From: Candidatus Methylopumilus sp.
GTDB taxonomy: Bacteria; Pseudomonadota; Gammaproteobacteria; Burkholderiales; Methylophilaceae
NCBI GenBank assembly: GCA_009693175.1
Contig: SHXT01000004.1
Location: 1-64,000 of the forward strand
Reading direction: 5' to 3'
DNA length: 64,000 nucleotides
Shown: one piece after another, positions 1-10,627 of the stretch
Layout: each line of letters begins with the position of its first letter
How positions within the stretch are numbered: the first letter of the stretch is position 1
Program-made: the position numbers and the translations under genes
Notes under the pieces: model-generated
What the model was told of the DNA's origin: nothing
The model's input: only the letters and a program-made list of their open reading frames with translations
Databases searched by the model: none

Positions 1-196
1 TGTAGATTAGATTGATAATGATTTTGGGTGGTTAACATGGAAGCTTATCTAAGTTTAACTCTAAAATTAAATAAATAATCCGAGTTTTTTTCGAAAAAAA
101 AACTGACATGAAGTCAGTTTGACAATACGCTTTAAAATTATGTTTTCTATAATTTTTCAATGTCATTATTCTAGCATAATTTATTTAGCATATATA
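1..196. other. Non-coding left edge of window
   Basis: No complete gene is visible here. The plus strand is closed by stops within the first dozen codons in all three frames. On the minus strand an ATG at 38-36 opens a frame that runs off the left edge after 12 codons (MLTTQNHYQSNL). It could be the start of the next minus-strand gene, because it lies just beyond the terminator at 94-119, but 12 residues are too few to identify it and no Shine-Dalgarno sequence precedes it. Confidence 0.4.
94..119 (-). terminator. Rho-independent terminator after ribB/ribA-like gene
   Basis: On the plus strand a run of A at 94-102 is followed by the arms AACTGAC (101-107) and GTCAGTT (113-119) around a five-base loop. 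Read on the minus strand this is a seven-base-pair hairpin followed by at least eight U residues. It lies 78 bases past the stop of the minus-strand ribE-ribB transcription unit. On the plus strand there is no U tract, so the direction is clear. Confidence 0.8.
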
Positions 197-1312
197 TTAA
201 TTTTCAATGTAACCCGTAATTTCTAATCCGAAGCCAATCATGCTCGGCATTTTTCTTGGGGTAGAAAGCAGTTTCATTTTTTTAACACCTAAATCTACTA
301 GTATTTGGGAGCCAATCCCATAATTTCTTAAATCATTATTCTTTTTAGCAGGCGGAGCGTTTTCTGTTTTTAATATATCAAGAAGGTCATTGGTATTTGT
401 GTTGTGATTGATAAAAATTAAGACCCCATTTTCTTCGCTTATTTTTTTGATTGCTTTTAAGGCATTCCAAGAATGTTTGTTATTCTCCATATCTAAAAGA
501 TCTATGACTGACAAGGGCTCATGGACCCTTACGATAGTTTCTTTATTTTTTTCGATATCACCTTTAACAAGCACAATATGTGTTTCTTCTAAAATTGTAT
601 CTTTATATAGAATTAATTTCATTTGTCCGTAGGGTGTTAAAATGTTTTTTTCGATTAATTTTTCGATTAATTTTTCATTTTTTCTCCGGTACTTAATAAG
701 ATCTGCAATAGTTCCAATTTTAATTTTATGTTTTTTTGAGAATTCAATTAAATCTGGAAGTCTTGCCATATTTCCATCTTCATTAAGAATTTCACATATT
801 ACTGATGCTGGTTCTAGGTTGGCCAATTGGGCAAGATCGCAACCTGCTTCAGTGTGTCCAGCTCTAATAAGCACGCCACCTTTTTTTGATATTAATGGGA
901 ATATATGACCAGGCCTAACAATACTCTTTGAGGTAGCATTTTTGTCAATAGCAGCTTTAATTGTGGTCGCTCTATCATTTGCAGAAATACCCGTAGTTAC
1001 GCCTTTAGCTGCTTCAATAGACACTGTAAAGTTGGTTCCGAGTCTAGTTTCATTTTCTTGAACCATTAAAGGTAGTTCGAGTTTTTGGCATTTTTCTTCG
1101 GTAAGTGTAAGGCAAATAAGACCGCGTCCAAATTTAGACATAAAATTAATGTGATCTGAATTAGCAAATTCAGCGGCTAGTAAAAGATCACCTTCGTTTT
1201 CTCTATTTTCCTCATCTACAAGGATAACCATTTTCCCTTGTTTTATATCTGCAATAATTTCAACTATAGGGCTAATCATCTGATATTTATTTTCTTTTGA
1301 TAATGTTTTCAA
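197..1312 (-). CDS. ribBA: 3,4-dihydroxy-2-butanone-4-phosphate synthase fused to a degenerate GTP cyclohydrolase II-like domain
   Basis: Residues 1-210 are a RibB domain that makes dihydroxybutanone phosphate from ribulose 5-phosphate for riboflavin synthesis. The acidic motif ENEGD (38-42), RPGHIFPL (133-140) and RAGHTEAGCDL (150-160) are all present. Residues 224-370 align with GTP cyclohydrolase II at YGQMKL and RNYGIGSQILVDLGV, but the three zinc-binding cysteines expected after VRVH and the LRQEGRGIGL loop are absent (here INHNTNTND). The second half is therefore probably not a cyclohydrolase, as in RibBX-type fusions, and a separate RibA would be needed elsewhere. The linker carries a tandem repeat EKLI-EKLI (213-220). 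The start overlaps the end of ribE by 26 bases. Confidence 0.9.
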   Translation of the reverse strand: MKTLSKENKYQMISPIVEIIADIKQGKMVILVDEENRENEGDLLLAAEFANSDHINFMSKFGRGLICLTLTEEKCQKLELPLMVQENETRLGTNFTVSIEAAKGVTTGISANDRATTIKAAIDKNATSKSIVRPGHIFPLISKKGGVLIRAGHTEAGCDLAQLANLEPASVICEILNEDGNMARLPDLIEFSKKHKIKIGTIADLIKYRRKNEKLIEKLIEKNILTPYGQMKLILYKDTILEETHIVLVKGDIEKNKETIVRVHEPLSVIDLLDMENNKHSWNALKAIKKISEENGVLIFINHNTNTNDLLDILKTENAPPAKKNNDLRNYGIGSQILVDLGVKKMKLLSTPRKMPSMIGFGLEITGYIEN

Positions 1313-1874
1313 TGTACCTAGAAATCAAGTCTATTTCGATATTGACTTCACTATTCTTAATTAATTTTTCTAAGTTTGTCTCTTTAAGAGTAAATGGAAT
1401 AATATTTACTTTAAATTTATCATTTTGAACTAAATTTACAGTAAGACTTACTCCATTTATAGCGATAGACCCTTTTTCGGCAATAAATTTAAGCAGCTTT
1501 TTAGGCGGTTTTATTTCAAGAATCCAACATGCATTATTAATTTTGATTTCAGTTATTTTTCCAACGCCGTCTACATGACCTGTTAAAAAATGACCGCTTA
1601 TTTTCCCATTATATAAAAGAGAACATTCTAAGTTGACTTGAGATTTTTCTTTAAAAAGTATTGTTCTGTTTAGAGTTTCTTCAGATACATGGAATACCAG
1701 TTGTTTTTTTTGTTTTTTTTGAACTGTAAGACATATACCATTAACGCATATGCTGTCACCTAGGCTAATAATGCCTAATTTCTTTGGCTCATACACAATC
1801 GTAACTCGAGCATCTTTTTTTAAAGGCTCAATTTTTTTTATCAGACCGTTTGATTGGATAATACCAGTGAACAT
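1287..1874 (-). CDS. ribE: Riboflavin synthase, alpha subunit
   Basis: This enzyme joins two molecules of 6,7-dimethyl-8-ribityllumazine to give riboflavin. The 195 residues form the usual two tandem lumazine-binding barrels: the first starts with the invariant MFTGIIQ, and the second starts near residue 95 with GHFLTGHVDGVGKI. The length matches the family. The gene is first in a two-gene unit with the downstream ribB fusion. The ATG at 1874-1872 has no Shine-Dalgarno sequence and lies about eight bases from a good extended -10 box, so the message is probably leaderless. No FMN riboswitch fits in the 50-base gap to lolC. Confidence 0.95.
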   Translation of the reverse strand: MFTGIIQSNGLIKKIEPLKKDARVTIVYEPKKLGIISLGDSICVNGICLTVQKKQKKQLVFHVSEETLNRTILFKEKSQVNLECSLLYNGKISGHFLTGHVDGVGKITEIKINNACWILEIKPPKKLLKFIAEKGSIAINGVSLTVNLVQNDKFKVNIIPFTLKETNLEKLIKNSEVNIEIDLISRYIENIIKRK

Positions 1875-1880
1875 AAATAT

Positions 1881-1917
1881 GATTTTATCAGATTAGAATC
1901 TATAACCCTGATAAAAT
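1881..1917. promoter_or_regulatory. Mirror-image divergent promoters for ribE and lolC
   Basis: The 50-base gap between divergent ribE and lolC holds an inverted repeat, TTTTATCA (1883-1890) and TGATAAAA (1909-1916), separated by 18 bases. Each arm with the next base reads TGATAAAAT in its own outward direction, an extended -10 box (TG-N-TAAAAT). Placing the start site seven bases downstream puts transcription start at about 1924 for lolC (ATG at 1925) and about 1875 for ribE (ATG at 1874). No -35 box and no ribosome binding site are visible for either gene. Confidence 0.65.
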
Positions 1918-1924
1918 AAAACAA

Positions 1925-3193
1925 ATGTCTTTGCTTAATAAATACTTACCATTTGAATTTTGGATTGCTTATAGATATATCAAATTTAAGCAAAGAAATA
2001 GCTTTATTTCTTTTATTTCGATGACAAGCATGGTTGGAATAGCTCTAGGAGTTTCCGCTCTAATTATCATTCTTTCAGTAATGAATGGATTCCAAGATGA
2101 ATTAAGAACAAGAATTCTTGGAGTAGCTTCTCATATTGAAATTACAGGTGCAAATAACACACTCAGTCGCTGGAATAATTTAACAGAAAAGCTTCGTGAT
2201 TATCCAGACGTAAGAGGCTCTGCTCCCTATATAGTTGGTCAAGGGATGTTAGTTGGCGATTATGGCAGCCAAGGGATAATTCTGCGAGGTATTTCTTCTG
2301 ACCTTGAAGGTAATGTTGATGATTTGGCAGAAAAAATGAAGATAGGAAGCTTATCTGATTTAAAAGCCAATGCGTTTAATATTGTTTTAGGTGTTGATAT
2401 TGCTAAACAGCTGGGAATTAAGATTGGAGACAAAGTTAATATTCTGATACCTCAAGGTTCTTATACCCCTGCAGGAACATTTCCAAGGATGCGACAATTT
2501 AATGTTGCTGGTTTTTTTGAGGTGGGGATGTATGAATATGACTCTGGAATGGCATTAATCAATTTAGAAGATGCGCAGAAGTTTTTTCAGATGGGCGACG
2601 CAGTATCTGGAGTTAGAGTAAAAATTAATGATTTATTTTTAGCACCTTTAGTGGCTCAAAAACTATCAAGCAATCTTTCCGATTTTGGTGTTTTTTATAT
2701 TAGTGACTGGACAAAAAAACACGCTAATTTTTTCTCTGCTGTTCAAATGGAAAAAAAAGTCATGTTTTTAATTTTGATGCTCATTATCGCAGTTGCAGCA
2801 TTTAATATTGTTTCGACTTTGGTAATGGCAGTAACAGACAAAAAATCTGACATTGCAATTTTAAGAACTTACGGGGCAAAGCCTAGAAGTATTTTATTTA
2901 TATTTATTATTCAAGGATCTTTAATAGGCGTGATTGGAACTTTCGTTGGTGTGCTTTTAGGGGTGATTGTTGCATTAAATATTGATCAAATTATCCCTTT
3001 TATAGAGCATTTATTTAATGTCCAATTCTTATCTAAAGATATCTATTATATTTCTGAGGTACCCTCTAAACTTTTATTGAGTGATGTAATTTTAATTACA
3101 TTGCTGGCTATTTTTTTATCTGTAGTTGCAACAATTTACCCTAGTATGAAAGCCTCTAAAAGTTCACCAGCCGAGATATTGAAACATGATTAA
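1925..3193 (+). CDS. lolC: Lipoprotein-releasing ABC transporter permease, LolC/LolE family
   Basis: Inner-membrane subunit of the Lol system, which lifts outer-membrane lipoproteins out of the inner membrane and hands them to LolA. The 422 residues show one N-terminal transmembrane segment (about 25-50), a large periplasmic domain (about 50-270) and three C-terminal transmembrane segments, the FtsX/MacB-type layout. The N-terminal block FISMTSMVGIALGVSALI is typical of LolC/E. Only one such permease lies beside lolD here, so it may act as a homodimer (LolF-like) if no second copy exists elsewhere; that is inference. lolD overlaps its end by eight bases. Confidence 0.93.
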   Translation: MSLLNKYLPFEFWIAYRYIKFKQRNSFISFISMTSMVGIALGVSALIIILSVMNGFQDELRTRILGVASHIEITGANNTLSRWNNLTEKLRDYPDVRGSAPYIVGQGMLVGDYGSQGIILRGISSDLEGNVDDLAEKMKIGSLSDLKANAFNIVLGVDIAKQLGIKIGDKVNILIPQGSYTPAGTFPRMRQFNVAGFFEVGMYEYDSGMALINLEDAQKFFQMGDAVSGVRVKINDLFLAPLVAQKLSSNLSDFGVFYISDWTKKHANFFSAVQMEKKVMFLILMLIIAVAAFNIVSTLVMAVTDKKSDIAILRTYGAKPRSILFIFIIQGSLIGVIGTFVGVLLGVIVALNIDQIIPFIEHLFNVQFLSKDIYYISEVPSKLLLSDVILITLLAIFLSVVATIYPSMKASKSSPAEILKHD

Positions 3194-3863
3194 AAAATCG
3201 CTTATTAATTGTAAAGATTTATCTAAGATGTTTGATGGTCTTGATGAAGCTGTTATTAATAAACTTAACATTAATATTAATGAAGGAGATCACACAGCGA
3301 TTGTTGGAGTCTCCGGCTCGGGCAAAAGCACACTTCTTCATTTAATGGCTGGACTTGAAAAGCCTTCATCTGGAAAAGTTAAAATTCTGGGCCAGAATAT
3401 TTCTAATTTAGATCAGAATAGCCTAGGAGTTTTGAGAAATAAATATTTAGGTTTTGTATATCAATTTCACCATTTACTTAATGATTTTAATACAATAGAA
3501 AATGTTGCACTTCCTTTGCTGATAAGAAGATGCTCTTATAGAGCAGCATTTAAAGAGGCTGAAATTTTATTAAAGAAAATAGGATTAGCTAAACGGTTAA
3601 CTCATAAGCCGTCTCAATTATCTGGCGGTGAGAGACAGAGAGTAGCTATTGCCAGATCTTTAATTACCAAACCCAGTTGTATTTTTGCGGATGAACCTAC
3701 TGGAAATTTAGATGGAAAAACAGCGCATTTTGTATTCGATTTGTTGCTCGACCTGGCAAAAGCAAATCATTCGACTATTGTTTTGGTAACTCATAATAAT
3801 CAATTGGCATCAAAGCTAAAGTTTCAATATAAATTAAATCAAGGAAAACTTAAGAAAGCATAA
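3186..3863 (+). CDS. lolD: Lipoprotein-releasing ABC transporter ATPase LolD
   Basis: Cytoplasmic ATPase that powers lipoprotein release with the preceding permease. The 225 residues include Walker A GVSGSGKST (41-49), the Q-loop region YQFHHLL, the signature LSGGERQRVA, Walker B CIFADEPTGNLD and the switch histidine in LVTHN. Length and motif order match LolD rather than a generic importer ATPase. The start codon lies inside the lolC coding sequence (eight-base overlap), which suggests translational coupling. Confidence 0.96.
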   Translation: MIKKSLINCKDLSKMFDGLDEAVINKLNININEGDHTAIVGVSGSGKSTLLHLMAGLEKPSSGKVKILGQNISNLDQNSLGVLRNKYLGFVYQFHHLLNDFNTIENVALPLLIRRCSYRAAFKEAEILLKKIGLAKRLTHKPSQLSGGERQRVAIARSLITKPSCIFADEPTGNLDGKTAHFVFDLLLDLAKANHSTIVLVTHNNQLASKLKFQYKLNQGKLKKA

Positions 3864-3930
3864 AGCGATTTAAGCAATAACTTGAATATTAAGTTAGAAT
3901 AATGCTCATAAAATACTTGGAGAATCAGAT

Positions 3931-4533
3931 ATGTGGGAAATTATCTTAGCTGCAGGATGGCCAATTTGGCCGCTCATATTTGCATCTATTATTGCTCTAG
4001 CAATTATTGGCGAACGTTTTTGGTCTTTAAGAGCTGAAATTGTTGCTCCAAGTGATCTGCTTCCAGAAGTTCAGAAATTATTAAATCAAGGCACGGTAAA
4101 AAAAGATGTAATTGCACAGATTAAAGAGCATTCACTTTTAGGAGAGATTTTTGCAAGCGCTCTAAGTAATTCGAATACGTCAGCAGCTCATATTCAAGAA
4201 GCTATAGAAGAGTCCGGAAGATCAGTTAATTATAAACTTGAAAAATATTTATCTACACTAGGAACAATTGCGGCAGTAGCGCCTTTACTCGGTCTCTTGG
4301 GCACTGTGATTGGTATGGTTGATCTTTTCAGCTCATTTACAAATAGTGGTCATGATGTTGCAGTATTTGCAAGAGGGATATCAGTAGCTTTGTACAATAC
4401 AGCTACTGGAATTATAGTTGCTGTTCCAGCAATGATTTTTTATCGTTATTTTAGGTCTAAAGTAGACGACTTGATTTTTGATATGGAGCAGCAGGCCATT
4501 AAGCTAATTGAATTAATGGGTGTTCGTAAATAA
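3931..4533 (+). CDS. exbB: MotA/TolQ/ExbB proton channel family protein
   Basis: Inner-membrane stator component using the proton motive force with ExbD-type partners. The 200 residues have an N-terminal transmembrane segment (about 12-28), a cytoplasmic stretch, and two further transmembrane segments in the conserved block LGTIAAVAPLLGLLGTVIGM (about 110-129) and ISVALYNTATGIIVAVPAMIF. The ATG is preceded by a clear GGAG seven bases after position 3918. It is followed by exbD after 16 bases and then by lipid A export genes, a placement seen in betaproteobacteria. No TonB gene is nearby, so the exact partner is unknown. Confidence 0.9.
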   Translation: MWEIILAAGWPIWPLIFASIIALAIIGERFWSLRAEIVAPSDLLPEVQKLLNQGTVKKDVIAQIKEHSLLGEIFASALSNSNTSAAHIQEAIEESGRSVNYKLEKYLSTLGTIAAVAPLLGLLGTVIGMVDLFSSFTNSGHDVAVFARGISVALYNTATGIIVAVPAMIFYRYFRSKVDDLIFDMEQQAIKLIELMGVRK

Positions 4534-4549
4534 ATAACTGGGATTTAAT

Positions 4550-4963
4550 ATGAATTTTCAGCGAGGAAAAAAACATGAAGATCTGGAACTTAATTTAGTT
4601 CCTTTGATTGATGTATTACTAGTTATTATTATTTTTCTTGTTGTTAGTACAACATTTTCAAGATTTAGTGAGTTGAAAATTAATCTTCCTACTGCTGAAG
4701 CTAATAGTCTAGATAAAAAACCTAATGTGATTAATGTTTCTATCACTGCAGAAGGTGTTTATTCAGTAAACGATGTTCAGCTTCCTAATAAAAGCCTTGA
4801 TTCTATCATTGCAGCTTTAAGAAATTCATCTAAAGGCGAAAAAGAATTACCTGTGATTATTAATGCAGATGCAAAATGTGAGCATCAATCAGTAATTAAT
4901 GTAATGGAAGCATCAAGACAAGCTGGTTTAACCCATATTACATTTTCAACAAAAATTAACTAA
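4550..4963 (+). CDS. exbD: ExbD/TolR family biopolymer transport protein
   Basis: Partner of the preceding ExbB-like protein. The 137 residues have a short cytoplasmic N-terminus, one transmembrane helix (about 16-34) beginning NLVPLIDVLLVIIIFL with the conserved proton-carrying aspartate at residue 21, and a periplasmic domain. Length and motif fit ExbD. The stop codon lies inside the left arm of a perfect nine-base-pair inverted repeat (4958-4981) that separates this gene from msbA. Confidence 0.92.
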   Translation: MNFQRGKKHEDLELNLVPLIDVLLVIIIFLVVSTTFSRFSELKINLPTAEANSLDKKPNVINVSITAEGVYSVNDVQLPNKSLDSIIAALRNSSKGEKELPVIINADAKCEHQSVINVMEASRQAGLTHITFSTKIN

Positions 4964-4981
4964 ACGATACAACGTTTAGTT
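4958..4981 (+). repeat. Nine-base-pair hairpin spanning the exbD stop codon
   Basis: The arms AACTAAACG (4958-4966) and CGTTTAGTT (4973-4981) are perfectly complementary around the loop ATACAA. The exbD stop codon (4961-4963) is inside the first arm. No U tract follows (ATTCATTAG), so it is not a standard terminator. It may protect or process the message between exbD and msbA. Confidence 0.6.
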
Positions 4982-4994
4982 ATTCATTAGCCTA

Positions 4995-6749
4995 ATGGCA
5001 AATATCACTGAAAAAGAAAATCTTTTAAAGCCGCTTGATATTAAAGGTCTGTATAAGAGGCTTTTTAAATACTCATGGAAATATAAGTATGTTTTATTTC
5101 TTAGTGTATTTTCTCTCATTATTCTTTCTTTAACCAATACAGCTTTCTTAGTTATTATTAAGCAGATAACCGATCAGGGATTTGTAGCTCAAAGCGAGCA
5201 CAGAAGGCTTGCGCTTGCTTTGATTTTATTAGGTGTAATGTTTACAAGAGCATTTTCCGGGCTTGTATCAAATTATTCAATGGATTGGGTTTCAACAAAA
5301 ATTGTAGAAGGTCTTCGTTGCGATGCTTTTAAAAGCATTATGCATTTTCCAATGAGTTATTTTGATAAAAACTCTTCAAGTTTTATTGTTTCAAAAATTA
5401 CTTATGATACAGAACAATTATCTAATGTAGCTACTAAGGTTATTTTAACTATTATTAAAGATGGTTTAACAATTACGGGAATAATTGCTTATATGCTTTA
5501 TTTGGACTGGCAATTAACCTTAATTTTTTCTTTACTAGCACCGTTAATGGCTCTTTATTTAACTGCTATGTCTCCAAGGCTTAGACTTGCTGGAAAAAAT
5601 ATTCAAGAAACAATGGGTGAGATTACTATGGCTTCAGATGAGGCAATTTCTGGGCAAAGAATTGTTAAAATTTTTGGGTCAAGCGAATATGAAATTTTGC
5701 AATTTTCTAAAGTTACAGAAAAGATAAGAAAGACATATTTAAAGCTTGCAAGACTCTATTCTTTTAATTCTCTTACGGTTGAATTACTCGCTGCAATCGC
5801 TTTATCTTCAATTGTATTTTATTCTTTCGGAAAGTTTACTGCTGGTGAATTTGCTGCGTTTTTTGGTGCTTTACTGATGCTTATAGCGCCTATCAAAAAT
5901 TTGACAGCCGTGAATGATAAAAACCAAGTTAGTTTATCAGCTGCTCAAAGTGTTTTTGGCCTAATTGATCAAGATTTTGAAATAGACAATGGCGTAAAGA
6001 TTATAAAGAGAGCTAAAGGGGATATTGATTTTAATAATGTTTCATTTAAATATGAGAATACAAAAAACGATGTTCTTAGAAATATTAATTTGAGTATAAA
6101 AGCAGGTGAGAAAATAGCGCTTGTTGGAAAATCAGGCGGAGGAAAAACAACACTAGTAAATTTAATTCCTAAATTTTACAACACTAATAAAGGCAATATA
6201 TTTTTAGATGGCATGGATATTAAAAAATTAAAACTAAAAAGTTTGAGAGATCAATTTTCTTTAGTAAGCCAAGATACAATTTTATTTAATGATACTGTTT
6301 TTAATAACATTGCTTATGGGAATTTAAATCAAAAAATTTCTAAAATACATGTAAAAAAAGCTGCTATTGCAGCTAATGCATGGGAATTTATTGATTTGCT
6401 TCCAAATAAACTCGATCACCAAATTGGTGACAGAGGAGTAAGGCTGTCGGGGGGGCAAAGGCAAAGAATTGCAATTGCAAGAGCAATTTTAAAAGATGCT
6501 CCAATATTGCTGTTAGATGAAGCAACTTCAGCACTAGATTCTCATTCAGAAAAGTATGTTCAAGCAGCTTTGGATAATTTAATGAAAAATAGGACAACTA
6601 TAGTGATTGCCCATAGGCTATCAACTGTTCTTAATGCAGATAGAATAGTTGTTATTGAGAAATCTGAAATTGTTGATTCTGGAACACATCGTGAGCTTAT
6701 GAAGCGTTGTAAACATTATTCAGATTTATATAAAAAGGGACTTGAATAG
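4995..6749 (+). CDS. msbA: Lipid A export ABC transporter/permease MsbA
   Basis: Homodimeric half-transporter that flips lipid A-core across the inner membrane. Residues 1-310 hold six transmembrane segments with the type I exporter fold. Residues 343-584 are the ATPase: Walker A GKSGGGKTT (378-386), Q-loop VSQDTILFND, signature LSGGQRQRIAIARA, Walker B ILLLDEATSALD and the switch histidine in IAHRLST. The length of 584 fits MsbA. The neighbours lpxK and kdsB support lipid A as substrate. The stop codon overlaps the start of lpxK. Confidence 0.95.
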   Translation: MANITEKENLLKPLDIKGLYKRLFKYSWKYKYVLFLSVFSLIILSLTNTAFLVIIKQITDQGFVAQSEHRRLALALILLGVMFTRAFSGLVSNYSMDWVSTKIVEGLRCDAFKSIMHFPMSYFDKNSSSFIVSKITYDTEQLSNVATKVILTIIKDGLTITGIIAYMLYLDWQLTLIFSLLAPLMALYLTAMSPRLRLAGKNIQETMGEITMASDEAISGQRIVKIFGSSEYEILQFSKVTEKIRKTYLKLARLYSFNSLTVELLAAIALSSIVFYSFGKFTAGEFAAFFGALLMLIAPIKNLTAVNDKNQVSLSAAQSVFGLIDQDFEIDNGVKIIKRAKGDIDFNNVSFKYENTKNDVLRNINLSIKAGEKIALVGKSGGGKTTLVNLIPKFYNTNKGNIFLDGMDIKKLKLKSLRDQFSLVSQDTILFNDTVFNNIAYGNLNQKISKIHVKKAAIAANAWEFIDLLPNKLDHQIGDRGVRLSGGQRQRIAIARAILKDAPILLLDEATSALDSHSEKYVQAALDNLMKNRTTIVIAHRLSTVLNADRIVVIEKSEIVDSGTHRELMKRCKHYSDLYKKGLE

Positions 6750-7746
6750 TATTTTGAGAACAGCTGAAATCTTATTTAAATTACATTACTCAAAATGCTG
6801 GATTTCTTTATTGTTACTCCCGCTATCAGGTTTTTTTTATGTGCTATCTAATGTTAGAAAATTTCTATATCAATTTAACTTTATAAAATCATTTAGATTA
6901 AAAGTGCCTGTTATTGTTATTGGGAACATTACTTTAGGAGGTACAGGAAAGACACCATTAGTTATTTATTTAGCCAATGAGTTAAAAAAAAGAGGATATA
7001 ACCCAGGCATATTAAGTCGTGGATATGGCTCCACAAAAATAGGTATTAATGAGGTCTTGCAAGACAGTGATATTTCTGAAGTAGGTGATGAACCTCTTTT
7101 AATTGCAAAATATACTAATGCACCAGTTTTTATAGGCAATAATAGAGTGTTAGCAGCAACAGAGCTTATTAAAAAATATAAAAAAATAGATGTTATTTTA
7201 TGCGATGATGGTATGCAACATTATCGGTTAAAACGCGACATTGAAATCTTAGTTGTAGATGGTACAAGAAATTTTGGAAATGGCTATTTATTACCAGCAG
7301 GGCCATTAAGAGAAACAAAAGTAAGATTAAAATATGTCGATGCTGTTGTATGTAATGACAAAAAAATTATTAGTAAAAGTTATCTCATGAAATACAAAGG
7401 CGATTCTTTAGTTAATTTAATGAATGGGAAAAAACTCAATTTAAAAAAAGATAAGTTAAAAAATATTCATGTCGTTGCTGGTATTGGTAACCCATATAGA
7501 TTCTTTGATTATCTTAAAAGATTTAATATAGAATTTAATAGGTCGATATACCAAGATCATTATCAATTTACTAGTAAAGACTTTGAAAATATTAAAAATA
7601 AAAATATTATAATGACTGAAAAAGATGCCATTAAATGTACAAAGTTTTGTAAAAGTAATTTTTGGTATTTACCAATTGTTGCAGAGGTTGATAAACAGTT
7701 AATGAATTTTATTTTGAGGAAATTAAAAAATATAAATTATGGATAA
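6742..7746 (+). CDS. lpxK: Tetraacyldisaccharide 4'-kinase LpxK
   Basis: Membrane-associated kinase that phosphorylates the 4' position of the tetraacyldisaccharide to make lipid IVA. The 334 residues show an N-terminal hydrophobic helix (about 20-35), the P-loop [12 protein letters not shown] (61-72) and the conserved [20 protein letters not shown] block. No ATG is available near the front: the frame opens with TTG at 6742, overlapping msbA by eight bases, and another TTG lies at 6754. The AAGGGA stretch at 6735-6740 is close to the first and far from the second, so the exact start is uncertain. Confidence 0.92.
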   Translation: MNSILRTAEILFKLHYSKCWISLLLLPLSGFFYVLSNVRKFLYQFNFIKSFRLKVPVIVIGNITLGGTGKTPLVIYLANELKKRGYNPGILSRGYGSTKIGINEVLQDSDISEVGDEPLLIAKYTNAPVFIGNNRVLAATELIKKYKKIDVILCDDGMQHYRLKRDIEILVVDGTRNFGNGYLLPAGPLRETKVRLKYVDAVVCNDKKIISKSYLMKYKGDSLVNLMNGKKLNLKKDKLKNIHVVAGIGNPYRFFDYLKRFNIEFNRSIYQDHYQFTSKDFENIKNKNIIMTEKDAIKCTKFCKSNFWYLPIVAEVDKQLMNFILRKLKNINYG

Positions 7747-7917
7747 AAATTTATTAAAAATTTTAGTTTGTCCTGTTACAAAAGGCCCATTGATTTATAA
7801 AAAAGAACAAAATGAGCTTATTTCAAAATCCGCCAAACTTGCTTATCCCATTAAAGATGGAATCCCAGTTTTACTGGAAAGTGAAGCTAGACAACTTAAT
7901 GATAATGAAGATTATTA

Positions 7918-7918
<1 letters not shown>
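7739..7918 (+). CDS. ycaR: Trm112/YcaR-like small protein
   Basis: A 59-residue protein starting [18 protein letters not shown] and ending in an acidic tail. It matches the Trm112/YcaR (UPF0434) family that lies between lpxK and kdsB in many proteobacteria. The family often has four cysteines, but here only one (in [10 protein letters not shown]) is visible, so zinc binding is doubtful. The ATG overlaps the lpxK stop region by eight bases, and its TAA shares an A with the kdsB ATG, so it is embedded in a translationally coupled run. Its biochemical role in bacteria is not established. Confidence 0.9.
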
Positions 7919-10622
<2,704 letters not shown>

Positions 10623-10627
10623 GAGAT

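Noticed and set aside
1-38. Start of a further minus-strand gene (MLTTQNHYQSNL)
   Set aside because: Only 12 codons are in the window with no ribosome binding site and no recognisable family, so I did not call it as a gene.
101-119. Hairpin at left edge as a plus-strand terminator
   Set aside because: The U tract exists only on the minus strand.
1875-1924. FMN riboswitch upstream of ribE
   Set aside because: The gap is 50 bases and contains only the mirrored -10 elements; an RFN element needs well over 100 bases with conserved helices.
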